NCBI RefSeq assembly: GCF_030936135.1
Contig: NC_082603.1
Span: forward strand, 20,116,880-20,180,879
DNA from: Gavia stellata
Lineage: Eukaryota > Chordata > Aves > Gaviiformes > Gaviidae
DNA: 64,000 nucleotides
Reading direction: 5' to 3'
Position 1 is the stretch's first letter. Each line of letters begins with the position of its first letter. This document shows, one piece after another, positions 24,801 to 39,800 of this stretch. The notes under the pieces are model-generated. The model saw only the letters and a program-made list of their open reading frames with translations. It made no database searches and had not been told where the DNA came from. Position numbers and translations under genes: made by a program.

Positions 24801-27800
24801 AAACTAATTCTGATGGGACCGTACTCTGGGTTTGTATCACTTTCGCACAGGTTTATCTGTTCAGAAAAAATGCATTTGCTTACTCGTTTTGTCAGATCTT
24901 TGAGGTACAAGACCAAAGGCCTTTCTGCTGTAATGGAACAGGTCTTTTCAGTTTGCAGTGTGTTTGTAATACTCCACAAATGGTATTTGCTCCCTCACGT
25001 GCAAGCACAGAGAAAATGCAAACCTGTGGTTTCTCTTGTGTTATCCTTTCCCTGTAAGGATTTTGCCACATTTCTAGCAAAAAACCCAGTTCCAGTGGTC
25101 ATGCTTGTTCAACAACAGTACCGGCTGCAGCTATTCTGAGCAGCACAGATCAGCAGATCCAAAATTTTTTTTTATGTAACAGATTATTTTCAGCCTCACT
25201 TTTTTTCACAAACTACTATGACCATTTTCATCAGACTGACTGTTGACTCACCAGTAATTATGGTTCTGTTGACAATGACCGTGTTTCACAGTTAGGGGCC
25301 CACTGAGATAGCACAGCAGTTGAAAAGGCTGCCGGGAACTTACAGTATTAATACAACTACTTTTGCACCTACTGCAGTTTTTAAGAGGCAATCATGCTGT
25401 TTCTTCTGAGTTAGCTTTTCAAAATGCATTTTATTATAGTTTCAGAGGAACGTTGAAGTCTTTCATTTCATAATCAGAAGGAAATTCACAAGGAAGCCAC
25501 AATTTGCTGGAAAAATTAAGGAGCTGGGAAGCAAAAGAATACATTCCTATGGAGTTCTGGCCATATCTACAGTTTGGCTTGATCCTTCTGTTCTATATTT
25601 GTGTACAGTACCTTTATGAGAGGTTTCCAGCAGAGATCTAGATGCTTAAAAGTATCTGGAACATCAGGGGGAATACAAAAAATTTCCTCCTCTTTTACTT
25701 TCTCAGATGAAGGTTGTTCAGGAAGTTTGGCTGGAATATCCCAAAATAATATTGAGCTGCAAAATGATTGTATAATGTTATTCCCTGTTTTTGTTTCAAA
25801 GTCAGATGCAGTTTTCCACGCATTTTAAAGTTGCCTTTTGTTTTGTTTTGTTTTTTTTTTTTTTTGTAGCCTTTCATCTTCAAACTTTACATAGCAATAG
25901 AGACTCTGGAAAGCAGAAAAATGCTAGATACTTAATTGCTGCTTTTGTAAATGATGGTCTATGTTCTTTTGTTCACCATTTCATCAGTTTTTAACTATAC
26001 CAAAGCAGCTAGATAGCATTCATACAGTTTGCTTATGGAAAGTTACTGGGTGAAGTTACTGGTGCTACCTGGGTGAAATTCCTGGAGGCTGAGAGAACTG
26101 GACAGAACTCTGTAACAGGTAATCTAGTAATCCAAATCAAACCTCATTCCCAATTCTTATGTGTGTCAATTTATTTGCTGACATTCAAGGCAAATGGTCC
26201 CACTCACTTGAATGTGTCATCTCACTGGAGTTTTCAGCCCTCTGATTGTTCCTTTTGCTCTACTCTGGACATTCATTCACAGATTTGATATAGTCGATGA
26301 TAATTTTCCTCATTACTGCCATCTCTTTCCCTTTTCTAACAGGAGTTGCTCAGGGACCCATGCTCTACAAGGATGATATTACAGTGACTTCCTTGCTCTT
26401 ACTTTAGGTGAATACTTTTAATTTGGAGCCCTGGTGTGTGAGTAGTTTAAATTATTTCTTCCATGTGCATTACTCACATTACACTGCAAACTTACTAACA
26501 ACTGTATTTGCAATAATTCTTTTAACTTAATTCTTTGAAGTCTTCTCTGTATTTGATTAGGGAAAATAAGTTTGTATCATTACCAAATTTTGCTCTCTCT
26601 GACCTTTCTTTTGATGTAACTAGCAAATATAGGATTGAGTCCAGCCGTGCAGCCTTGAAGCCTTAAGCCTTTTGCCATCATGAAAGCTAAACATTTATTT
26701 CCACTTTTTGCATTCTGCCCCCTTGCCAGTCTTTCACATAGGATAATATTTGGTCATAGCCATCATGAATATTCAGTCCACAAAAGAAGCGATTCATACA
26801 GAATAATTTTGCCAGCTAAGTCTCCAAGTTTAAATATAGTTTACAGTATTTCTGTGGCCTCAAAATCTTTAACTGCTTTTTGTGTAAGTCACGTAATCAA
26901 TGTAAGTACGGGGGTGTGGCTCTCCAGGCCAATGCGTGTGTGATCAACACTCTTCTTAAGGTATACACACAATATAAATGTATACATGTGAGATTTTTCA
27001 GTTAATGAATGCTTAATGCTGTTACTGTAAAGGGCTTAACTGGCCAAGAACTTGATGTGCTTGTCTTCTGCATACAGAATTTCAGCTATTGAGGATAGCC
27101 TGATAGGAATCCAGAAGTGTTCTAGTTAAATCATGGAATATGTTCCATAAAGCTTTCCAAAGGCAACTGGAAGACATCTTGTAGAGTATGTATTGTATAT
27201 ACCGATCAGGGGAGCAGGTTACAAGCTGCACGCAAATTTCAGCTCTGTTTTCAAAAGCAGCACCCATTTGGTTGTCCTAAAAATAACAGTAATAATAATT
27301 ACAGGGGGAGAAGATGATGAGAGACAAAAATTATACTCTGCTAAGTAACTACTTCAGCACATTCAATGGGCTTCTAGAAATAAAGTCACTATTTCTGCTT
27401 GGGTAAGGTTTGAAAATCAGGACTTATTAACTTGTAAAATAACTTGACTTTATAACTACAAATGTACTTCAAGTGAACTGATACCAACTTTGCCTGCTAA
27501 ACACCTAAAATTCTAAATTAAGTCAGCAGGATAAATACTTGCTGGCACCACTGCAAGTCAGGCCCTCCTTAGGTTGCCGTGTTTGTACCTTTTTTTTATC
27601 CAGCTTAACCGCAGAGCAAATAATTGAGAAATATATCTCAAACAGTTAAGTGTAGTGGGAGTGATATCTCTTTGCCAAGTTTACACCATGGGTCATCTCT
27701 CAAATTATCGCTTGGCTAGACCACACTGCGGGATGGTAGCGGTGCCTTCAAATGTTAATTATTAATAGTTTAGTTTGTGTATGTGGGGTTCTGCAGGTTT

Positions 27801-30800
27801 TATAGTACTTACCATTTACCAAGTAGTCATTGTTTTATACCAGATTTACTTTAACTTATTCAGAAAAATTAAGGAAAGGTGTCGGGGGAAACAAGTGATT
27901 ATAGGCTATGCCCTGATCAAATATAATTTCCAGTATATGCAAAACATATACATTTTGGCTAAAACTGTACTTATTAACCATGTGGCAAAGTTTCAGCTAC
28001 ACTTTTTTTTTTTAGGCCAACTCCTACTCTTATTTTCATTCATGAGTTGCTTACCTGGAGTCAAAATGGTAGTCTCACAGCCATGCAAAGCTGAATTAGG
28101 TTCTGGATATAACTTTGAACACTTTTTCATCAATATATAATAATAAATGCTGATTTTGGGAACTGTGCCATAAAAACTGCAATGCTGTGCAAAGGCTGAC
28201 ACACATTTTGTTTATATAACAAAAAGTATGTCCCAGTACGTGTTGCTAAATATTGACAAAGTGATTCCTTTGTCAGTGTTATTTATCAAGCACAGGTTTC
28301 CTGTATCTCTTATCCCAGATGAACATGAAAACAGCTTTCTGAGCCTAAACCTTGGCAAAAAAAACCCCACCCAAACAACAAAAAACACAACAGCGTTCTG
28401 CTATCCAATCCCTTTCTTCATGTTTTACATCTGGTACCAATTAGTATCCATGGGTACTACTGTAGCATAATTTAATAACGAACAGTTGTATCAGCTTTCT
28501 TTTTATGATAAACGTGTACCCTTTTCCTCACTTTTCTGGTAATGTTGCTAAGGACTGCAGTATCTATGAAGCCTTAAAAAATTGTTTTCAAAAATTATTG
28601 ATATACTAATTTGCATAAGCCTTTTAAAGATCTCATTTTTTTTCCTCTTGACCTGCTTTTCCACTGTCATTATTTTGCATTTGACTACATCTGCATTTCA
28701 GATTAATTTGGGCAACCATTTGCAGTACTTTGATAGTAAATGAGTATCCAATACTCCCGTAATAGTGTTGGACCATTTAACTACATGGACCCTAAGTACG
28801 ATGGAGCTTTAAAACCATCACAGAAAATGTAAGTTTTAAGTACACAGGCAGCACCTAGAATAATTAAGGTAACTACAGTAACACCATCTGTGGGTGCCTA
28901 GATATTTAGGTAGTTGAAATTATTTGTCTGAATTCTTGGTGGCAGGCTAGATTGCTCATAGTAGAAATTCAACATATTTTAGATATGGAAGGCTTATTAT
29001 AATTTTGAATTATAATTTTCCGTAAAGCTACAGAACTTTTTTCCAGTATGAGCAGATTCATGTCAGATTGAGAACATGGCATAGTTGTAAAGCACAACGA
29101 ACAGGACAAGTGGCACCAGATTATTTAATATTTAGAAAATGCAATGAGAAATAATGAAGGCTATTACAAATAATTGGATCTTTAATCTTTTACCTTGAGT
29201 TTACACTATGATTTCTAAAGTAGTAGATTAGGAAAGAAATAATAAGAAGAAAAGTGAATTTTTAAACTCACCTCAAAACAATCTGGCAGCCAATGTATAT
29301 CTGTTACTGGTTTTTTATGACTATACTGTATGGAAGAGACTGCACAGTATCTCACTAGAAGTGGCTCTCTGCTACTCTGTTGGACTTGCATAAGTGATGG
29401 CTAGAAATGTTTTAAAAAGAGATATCTTAGTGTATTTCCAAAATATAATAGTAGATCCGTCAAAGAAAAAAGGTTACTTTACATACTGTTAATGATTCTT
29501 CACATATTTCGGATCAGTTTATAGAACTTTCTAGGGGTCTAATACCCTCCCTTCCGAAAAAAAATTGAAAGCATCAAAACAGGCCTTTGGATATGAAGCT
29601 CTAAAAAGAATTCCAACATGCCTCCTCTGGCACACACATATCCACTTATGTTATTAGTTTCTCCTCTACTTTTAGATCTGTCTTCTGCTTATCCCTTTTA
29701 TAGTCTCCTTCCACTGAAATCTGCTTCTCATCTTCCAAGTTACCTTTTTTCTGTCCATAAACTTCCAAAATAATTTTTAATATTACATTCAGCAGCAAAT
29801 GCTATATGTATTTGATAGGCTTCATAAGGCAAGAGTTGAGTATGTGTTGGTGCCCATTAAAGAGCAGTCTTATTGAAGCCTAAGTGTGTACAAAATGCAG
29901 TAAAGGTATTAAGCTGGAATAATTAGGTAGAAATTATATTGTGGTAATGGGTTTATTTCATGAACTCATCAGGCTTCTTATCCTTTCTAGTCTCATTGCA
30001 AAGATTATCTACTCCTTTGTTTTGAGCCAGGATACCTTCACCCATTTTTTTTCCCCACAGGCATATAGATGTACTGCAATATATTTAGAATGGAAGCATT
30101 CACCGTATTAACAGCTGTTATCTTGATTCCATCAGCAACAGTTTTTGCATTTCGCAGCTTTTCTTTATGTTGAGAAATATCCCACAGTACAACCTACAAT
30201 GAGAAAAAAGTATATTACAAATTATTTCATCCTTTATATTAATATGCATTATTTTCAAATACAATTCACAGAGGTTTGGGGAAAAATAAGAAATCCACTC
30301 TCTGCACTAGAACTTATGAAGTCTTTACAGTATTGCCTCTTTAGTCTGGTGCAATCAGTTGAAAGGCTACACTGGCCTCAACAAAAAAAAAAAGAGAGTC
30401 TTTACAGCTTGACCTATTTATCAGTACTACAAAGAAGCATCGTACAATAATGGCTCAGCTGTGGAATAATCAGGCATAACTTCAGTACAACATCAGAGAA
30501 TTTCTGAGACTCTGTGACATCTGTCTTGTGACACTATGTGTTATTATGGATGTTGAGTACATCTCTTCACCCTTATTTTTATACCATAAGAAAATACAGA
30601 AATATCCAATTCTATAACAGAGAATTAACACCTGTCCATTGATGCAGCCACCAGCAATGATATTTGGATTACTTGGACTGAACCGAAAGCAGTAAATGTC
30701 TTCAGGACACTCCAACATTAACTAGAGAGAAGAACAACAAAATAGTTGAGAAATACAGTCACACCGATTGTTTGTTCTCTTGTTATTTAAACACTTTGAA

Positions 30801-33800
30801 TATTTAAAAGTCCTGATTAAATACCTGAGGGTGGATAGGGTCAAAAATATTCCAAAAAAGTACTACTGACTGCTGCAGCAATGATTTATCAGAAAGGTTA
30901 ACTTGCCGTTCGTAAGAAAGCTGCTGTCTTGCTGACACTGCTATAATCCCTGATTGAGAGACAAAATGAATTTTCTCAGAAGAGACAATTCAAGTTTCAA
31001 CATGCTGTTAATTATTCTAAGTGACTTATAATTATACCTTCTGAATACAGTGCAAAAGAAGTAAAAAAAACCCCAATCATGTATTTATATTTTTCTTTTT
31101 ACAGATCAACTTTGAGGAAATTATTTTTGTTACTTAAAATTAAGTTATTTAACAATGAGTTGTAGAACCTGACCATCAGGATAAAATCCAACTTTTTTGC
31201 TACTACTCCTTAATGATGTAATACTGCACCTGAAATGATGTGACAGGTATATAGTCCTGGCCACCCATCATGAAATCAAATCTTTTGTAGCTGAATTAAT
31301 TTCCTGCACAGGCTGCAGTGTTGGCAATTAGTATGCTGGGCAGCTAGGACATTTATATAGAACTTAATTGTGCCTTTAAGCCTGGCTTTGTAGAGCAATA
31401 ACCCACAGCAGAGGGCAGGAGGAGGCATTTAGTATGCCTCATGATGCTCCCTGGCACTCAACAGAGCCACGTCCCATTGGGGCTGTAACATTCCTCACAA
31501 GTACTAAGCGTACTACAAGAACCAGCCATGAGGAGAAGAACAATGGCATGCAGAGCCACCAGAAGGACCTGGCACAGTTGCAGCCCCACTTGAATGAGCC
31601 TCATGAGGGAGAAATTTCCTTTTCCTATGATCTCCACTTATACATTAGTGTGAGGGACTTTGCATGGCCTGTCTGAACTCTACAAAGAATTTGTCTGTCT
31701 CATTTTTCACTTCATCTCAAATCAGCAATTCAGATAGACATACTAAATCAGTTTTGATTTGGTTTTAAATTTAAAAGCTGATAATTTTATGAAAGATGCA
31801 TATTTTATAGCTGTCATATAATACATGTCATTCAAGTCTCAAATCAGTATTTTAACTACATTACCATAAATGGTTGGATGCCAGCAAACGCAGCTAATAG
31901 TTCTGTCCTTGAGATAGCGCAGATCTGTAAATGATTGGTAGGCTTTAAGATAAACATCTGGCTTGCCACCAGAACTGCTTTCATCTTCTGCTAGGGCCTT
32001 CCAGTCATCAAAAAAAGCATTCATAATTTCATTTTGCTGCAATGCAATTTCCATTCTGTTTTGTGAAAAGAACAGTTAACACTTTCAATAATCTAGATGT
32101 GACTACTCAGTAGTAGAATCACAAATATTTCTGTAAAGAGGCAGCTTTTGTTTTACACAAAATTATGACCACAGTAGTAAAAAAAAAAAAAAAAGCAAGT
32201 ATTAATTCCTCAGTGACGCATCACTGTAAGGAAACCCTCTTCCATTTAAATATAACTAACTAATTGTACCAAGAATTTAACTCTAGTTCCGTGTGGATCA
32301 AGTACAGTGCAGTTGTCCAATTCTTGTGCAAAAAGTGTCAGTAAGTGGGACTTGTCCCATGACTAAGGGCTGTGGGACAGCACCTTTGCTCTTCTGCATA
32401 AGCCTCTGCTTGAGTGAGCAGTATTTGAAAGATCAGCTTCGCAGCTTGTTCAAAAAGGTGTATCTTTATCAACTTTAACAGTTCTAATATCTATTTAAAC
32501 CATATTTATATAGCACAGACTTCACATTAATTTTCATAGAAACAAATATTAAGATAATATTTTTTAATATTAAAATAATAAGCAAGAGCAAAAAACAAAA
32601 CAAAGAAGTATATAGAAACAAACAAACAAAAAATCAGTATTTGACCAGACCAGTGGTCTACTCAGACAAGAGTTCTTGTTTGTATTCTATATTACTTCAG
32701 GTAGCCTTTAATGTGTATTGCTGCAGTAATTTTACCTTAAATGTACTGATGTAAGAAATTCTTTCAGCTTCTCAGATGACAGACTCTCTTCTTTCTCTTC
32801 ATTTGATAACTGTCTAGGAAAATACTGCGTGGCTGCATTTTTTGGATAGGTCCTAACCAATTGGTATAAATTAAAATGTGAGTCAATATAGAAACAATTT
32901 CAAAGAGAGAAACCCATGTAATGTGTAAAATTAAAAACTAAGTATATTCATTTTTCAGAAACTCTTTGGAAAAGAGTGAAAGAATATAGATGCAAACAGA
33001 GCATCCAGTTCTGTTCTCTTAATCAGTTTGTAACTGAGTAAATCCAGAGGAGTTGAGTTAATTTACGTAACTTGAAATGAATTGAAATCAGAAACAATGC
33101 GTAACTTAATAAATAAGCTGATAAATATTTTCTCACACTTACCATTTTGTCTGAATACTAGCTTCTCTTACTTTTGGAACCGTTTGTACACCCACATCTT
33201 TTTCAAGCATTTTAATACTGAAAGTTTTGTCTTGATAAGACGTGCATTCAACGTAACTGTCTTTTACATGTGAAGCATTCTTATCAGTAAATAGAATTGG
33301 TGCACCAAACTTTCTGCGTACTCGAGAAATCATATACTTAATCTGGAAAAGAGGTATTTCTGTAGTTAGCAGAGGAGAAAGCTTTTGGAAAGTTCGTTCT
33401 GTAAAATGGCAGTGTTTGTATAATTGTAGAATTAGTTCTATTGATGATTTCTGTGCTGAGTTTGCTTATATTTCTGCATTTTGAAATTCTGAAGTGCTCA
33501 TCTAAATAGCCTACATATGTTATAGCAGACAGGTTTGTATTTCTAAAGCAAGAAGTTGCCTTTAGGTAACATTTTGGATTACTGCTAGTAGGATAAGAGA
33601 ATTACGTCTTCTAATTCATGCAATATCAAAACTGCACCTTTAATTAAAGGATTGATTTGCAGGAGGTCTTATGTAATACTGCATTGGACTTCCAAGATCT
33701 AACTTTTCAGCCCTTTCCTCAGTGCAGTTCTCAACTTTGGGTGAAGTATTTCAGCTTCCCTTGCAGTGCCTAGAGAAAGAAAAATGCCCTGAAGAGGATC

Positions 33801-36800
33801 CACAAAAATCTGAGTGAGGAGTTTCCTTATAGTGAGAACTAGGAAGGAAGAAGGGATGTAGCTTGAGTTCTACCCACAAAGAGTGGTAGGTACTTGATTT
33901 CAGGCAGTAGAGAGGTATTGCTTTGTCTTGGATTCATAGCCAGGTACTTTTTCCTAGCACCTCCCACAGAACTGGAAAGGAATGTAGGCTGAGAATACTT
34001 CTAAGTGGACCTTGCCAGCAAGGTAGAATACAGAATACTTGGGCTGTGAATGTGGGTTAAATTTAGTGACTGTGAATTAGCTTTAGAACAACAAGACATC
34101 TTTTTAAGTATAAGCAAGATGTCCAGTTGCTGAGATCTATCAAAACTTAGCCAATCTTCCCTGAACAGGGATTTAGGCATTGAGTAGAAATCACTAAGGG
34201 ACAGTTAAATGCTTGGAGGTGCCCCACGCATCACAAGTTAGGTGACAGCTGTGAGTGGATCTACTTTTTGGACGTATAATTTTCTCAGTATAATCTGTAG
34301 GTGTAGTTAATTAAATATGTCCTTCTGTAAAGTCAGCTTGTAGTCAGTAACATTTATTCCAAGGTAGAGAGCCCTTAAAAGTGTTATGTGCTGCTTAAAT
34401 GCCATCCGTATAATGAAACAGAGTTCACTGGGCTCCATGGAAACAGAACTAGGTCCTTAGAATGTAATGACAATGACTCAACCTGTAATCTGGCCAGGTA
34501 GTAAATTGAGCAAAAAGTGTCAGAGATGCTAATGACCAAAAATGATCAGGACTTTTGAACTAACAGCTTAAAAAGTAGAGATGTCCAATGCAGTCTCACA
34601 TGTCTTACCTGCAGGATTTAAAGAGAACAGAGTTGTAATAAAAAAACCCACCCAAAACTCCACTTTCTGCAGCAATTTTGTTTTTTGTTAAAATTTGAGC
34701 TATTTCTCTATTTCTCTTTTTTGTCTTCTTGAAAGACCCCAAGCAAAACTAGGATTGTAACTTTTTTTTTTTTTAAGGAACTTGAAATAAAATTGTGGGT
34801 TTGGTATTTATTTGATTGACTAACATCTGTTTATTCTGACCTTTGTAGCAGTGTCTTTAACAGATTCTTCTTCAACTTCCTTTTCGCTGCCAAGAGAAAC
34901 CCAAGGTTTGTGGACTGGAGGCTTGTAAGGATGGACTTCCAGAGTTCCCTCTCTATTTTCTTCTTTTTCTTCTTCTTTTTCTTCTGCAGTTTCTGGAGGC
35001 TGTGACATCAAACAGTGTGAAACAGTGCTTTTTTTGTTGTTTTTTTTTTTTTACTGAAATGTAAGTATGAACTAGAAACCCAGTTTTCAGTCTTTATTCA
35101 CACATTTTTTACTTTAATCTCAATGTAGTAAGTCTGGCTCTACAGCGCCCCTGTGTACAGTTGGGTTAGATCCCATTCATTCAATTGTGCATTAGAATTT
35201 TCCAATAAATGTTACATATTTAATATTTAACTACTAAAGAGAGACTGCTGTCTTGAAAGCGAATCACTGCTATATAAAAAGAATTTATAGTGATTTTCCA
35301 CATTGGGCCCTCCTGCCTGGAATTGCAATTTGCTTTTCTGTTAATTTTAGTTCTCCTGATGCTGGGTGACAAACTAATGTTTAAAAATTATATAATCTGC
35401 CCATAGTTTTAGTTCTCCTGATGCTGGGTGACAAACTAATGTTTAAAAATTATATAATCTGCCCATAAACCTTCTCCTACGATGCAATGCACAAGGGGAA
35501 ATCTTCTATGTATCTAGAGTTATTTAGAACTCAAGAACGTTTTAAAGTGTTATTTGAAGACTATACACATACATATTGTGAAAAAGAAGTGTAATATTTC
35601 TTTGAAGATACCTGATATATTATAATATTTTATTTTTGTGTCTTACTTAGAAACCAGGGTCTTGGCAGAGGAAATTAACGCTTATGACAAAAATGCAGCA
35701 ATAGGGGTTATACTGGCCTTCTGAAGTAAAATACAAAAATTTAATTCAGTCTTTCTCAGTATAAAATATATTTTTACAGGGATACACATTTTTCCATTAT
35801 CAGATTAACCTTTAGAGAAACATTCTGGCATGCCAAGCACATCAGATGCTTACAAATACCATTCCTGAAGTATATGTTTGAGACAAGATTCTGAAATATT
35901 CATAGATAGAAGAATGCTGTGGTATACTTGGATTTTCTTACCTTCAGAAAGTTTTCCTTGGCTTCCTCAGAAGCAACAAGGTAAAAGTTCTGTCCATACT
36001 GGAACTTTGCATCAAAAACTACCAAAAGTTCCTCCCCTGGATATTCCTATTTTAATTAAAACAATTAATGGAAAACTGAAAGTGAGTAACATCCAAAACA
36101 GACATAAGCCTGTGACTGGCAAAGCTACCACTATTGTAAATTCAGCATCTTTGGTTAATCTTGTGGTCTTAAAGGAGAATTTCATGTGCTAATTGAAAAG
36201 AACAGATGGATTTTATTTTGTAATAAAAATAAGTCTGGGATAAAACTACATACATGTTTTTTCATACAGAGAATTAAACAGAAAAGAAACTGTTTTAATG
36301 ATTCTCTATAAGTAGACCATGAATTAGGGGAAGCCAAAATATGTGAAGCTCTGCCAGTTCACAGAATCAAAACTAGTAATATTTACATTACTTTTAGCAT
36401 ATTTTCAATCTAAAGTTAGTAAAAGAAAAATGTGCATGGTGAGCCATGAGAAACTTTGAGTTGACAGTGGTCCATGACCTACAGCCTTCGGATATTACAG
36501 CATTGGTGTATTTACACAGTCAAAAAATGACAGACCTTATCATTAGAAGAATATATACTCTGAAAGCATGAAGTCTTAAAGTGAGAACAAAATAAGCTAC
36601 ATACTAGGACAACTTTTTTGACAGGGTGGAAATCAGAAATTGCAGGTCTTGTTTTCAGGTCCTGAATGATGTCCTCTTTTTTAATAAGTTTGAAACAATT
36701 TTCTTCTGTGACATCTTCATCAACTCGGCAATTAAAAATTTCTTGGGTCTTTGTAGTGAAAACTAAAGGAAAGATTTCTGGGTGGCCTATGAAAGAAAGC

Positions 36801-39800
36801 AAAATTGCATGATAAACAAATTCAGAGTGTTGTTTAAACATAAACCTATACGTTAATAAGTCTGTGTCTTTACTGTTTCCTAACAGAATGCCTTTGAATC
36901 TTTCAGCTTAGTTTTTGGTATTTTGGAAGGCATGGAATACAAATTATATTACTTTTTGTTAATCTTGGAAAAGACTCTACCTAACATTTCCTGCTTAATG
37001 AATATGTTATTCCTAGTATGAGCTTTTGTTTCCCTCTCGATCAACAGGTGATTAAGAGCTTTAGTCAATAGTCATTAATGGTCTGTTTTTAATACATTAA
37101 GGACACAACTGCATGGCTCTGATTTAAGAGTGCCGTTGAATAAACATACTCTAGTCCTTCCCTGGAGAGCAATGCCGTGTTAAGCCAATGTTTAATCTAA
37201 ACAAGGCTTCAATACCATCCCAAATAAGGATGCTTTTCTGATTTTGGACTTTCATCTTCCTCTCATCCAGTCTGGAGTGCAGTTGAGTCTATTTCTCATC
37301 TAATAGGTGAGACTAAAGCAAGATCACTAACATAGAAGCCAGATACAAGACTTTATTTTCAGCTTTGCTGGAGAATATATAGCTGTTGTTTTTCTACGGA
37401 CGTGACCTCTGTTAGGTTCATTCATATTGGTTCAGAACAAGACAGCTATTCCTTATCCTAGCTCTGGCACTGTTACCTTCATTGTTTTTAGTCAGGCTGG
37501 TGCAGTTAGGTGACCCAGCGACTGTGCTCTGCAAACACTCAATGTGAAGATAATATACAGCCCTTCTTGTTAAGTGTATGTCAGCTGTAACTGGTCCTTC
37601 CCAAATTACATGTTCTGCCTTCTGGCTTACATAACAGATATAAGTGGTTAAGATCACTATAGGCCCAGCTAGCTGATTCCTGCTGCCTAAGAGATTCTTT
37701 TCCTCCTTTGCAATACTGCCATGCTAGCAGACTCATGCTGTATGTCTCAGCTGCCACAGTAAGAGCATTCTTCATGAAGGCCACTATACTTTTGTCCAAG
37801 AAGGCTAGTAGGCATTCACTTTGAATGTTCATCTTTCTGGTAAACTGGAAAGTGGAAAAGATTTAGAGACATGTATACATGGGATTTTTATGTACTGAAA
37901 TGGGCTGGCTTTTGTGATAATGGCTGATACTTTCTATCTTCTTTGTTTCATTCTATTTTCTTAGTTTGAGTTATTTAATATTTTATCTTAATTTCCAGAA
38001 CCTGGGGTATTTTTCTCCTTGTGTGTGCCTTAAATTGAGGTTGATATATCTAAAATTATTATATTGACCAGCTGGCTCAGCATGTTTTGAGAAGCCATCT
38101 CTAACCTAAGCCAACAAGGACTGACAAAACAATAAATCCTCCTTAATCTCTATCATCCGGGAAGCTAAATCTCTGCATAAGCCCATCACATAATACATAA
38201 TGTTCGATGCATCTGACATTTATCCTTTAAAATACTTCAGTGCTGCTCCTCCGCTGCATCTGCTCTGCTATAGTCATCACTAAAATTAATGACTAGTATG
38301 ATGCTTCTGACATACCCTGCACTAAACGAAGTATGATTTACTTGGCGGTCACTAGTTATTCTGTAGCACACACAATCCATTTGTAGCATGCACAGTCCAT
38401 TAGTTCACTTTCTTCACAAGTTGTAGTCAATATTGCATTAATTTCCTTTTTGATATTTCAGAGATTTCTGGGATTTCTGTGTGGATGCTTCAAAGAAATA
38501 CAAAATCATAGGGATATTGATTGGGAAAGACCTCTGAAAGTCATCTTGTCCAAACTCACTGTTGGTAACACCAGACCAAGCCAGGACTCGTTTACCTTCC
38601 CGAATCCCTGTGCTTGCCTTTTTGACATCTACTCTCTGTGGTTAATGAGGCCAAGACCTAGATTCTTCTTTTGCTTATCAATTTGGCCATGAGACCAGGC
38701 TCAGAAAAAGTGTTTATTCCAGGGTGATTTGAAACATTTAATCCTTTTAAGGAACTGCAAGAGTTGATCTGCAGGACACCCAGGTCACCCTAGCCAAGGG
38801 CATAAGGCTTCGTTAGGATGTCATTAGGAAGCAGACTCAAAGCCTTGCTGCAACACTACGGATATACTGCACATTTTGATATATTGGAGCAAAAAAAATT
38901 ATACCCCCTTTTGCAAGTTAAACTTCATAGGATAGAAAGATGATAGAAGGCTAGAGCTGTGCACCAAAACAGAATGCAGCTTCCATCCCCTGCTGTGCAC
39001 AGCTGGCTCATAGGACAGAATGGACAGGAGAGCAAAGGAACAAAAAATTTGCACATATCGCAGTCCTCAGAGTTGGTTATGCAGCTAGTGCAATTAGGAG
39101 GGCTAGAAACTAAAGAAAATTTATAAACATAGTTTGATTCTTATGGGAATTTTTTTCAGAAGATTATTCCCAAGGCTTAAATAAATTTAAATAAGACTGA
39201 ACAATTAGGGTTTATTTTTGATACATCAAAAATCCTAAACAGGAGTAACTGTTGTTTATTCAAGAAGCTTGTATGATGTTATTTTTTAAAATGCTGAATC
39301 ATGCATACAGCCTTGTCCACAAATGCTAACGCTAAAAAAAAATCTTTTCAAAGAGATGTAGGTTTCAATGTCAAATGAAACTACACAAGCATGCATGAAA
39401 GTTAAGCAAAAATACAATAGACATCACTATGAGAGGGAGTAGAGTAGGACAGATGGAGCAGTGAAGAAAATAGACTATTGCTATAAGTCCAAGTTAAAAA
39501 CAAAGTAATGATCAGAATTAAAATATGTACATCTTTTAATCTAAAGGAATAAAATCTTATATTATAGAATTCTATATTATAACAGATTCTATACTATAGG
39601 ATCTATATTATAGATGATAACATAAAAAGCTGATACTGGAATTCTTGCTATTATGAAGATTTTTATCGAATGCTGCTTTCCAGTAAAAAGTATGTAGCAT
39701 CTAATAAGAGGTTTCATATTGTGTTTTAATTGTAAATTGTACCCATATAATTTGTAACAGTCTACAGCTGCTAGTGTTACAAAAACTTCATAAAGGACCA

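Larger units (their letters stand above)
18806..27202 (-). other. DNAI3: DNAI3 introns, 3' half
   Basis: Intron spans longer than 300 bp are 18806-19405, 19540-20955, 21048-21466, 21672-22351, 22483-22880, 22945-23775, 23907-24768, 24857-25611 and 25757-27202. A candidate alternative exon (23154-23241) and an antisense old LINE fragment (about 26220-26910) are listed separately. A T-rich run lies at about 25838-25866. I see nothing else. Confidence 0.7.
27277..34840 (-). other. DNAI3: DNAI3 introns, middle part
   Basis: Intron spans longer than 300 bp are 27277-29271, 29401-30103, 30194-30631, 30950-31864, 32056-32735 and 33343-34840. They are AT-rich with short homopolymers (a 17-base A run near 32178-32194). 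No other gene or intact repeat was recognised. Confidence 0.7.
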
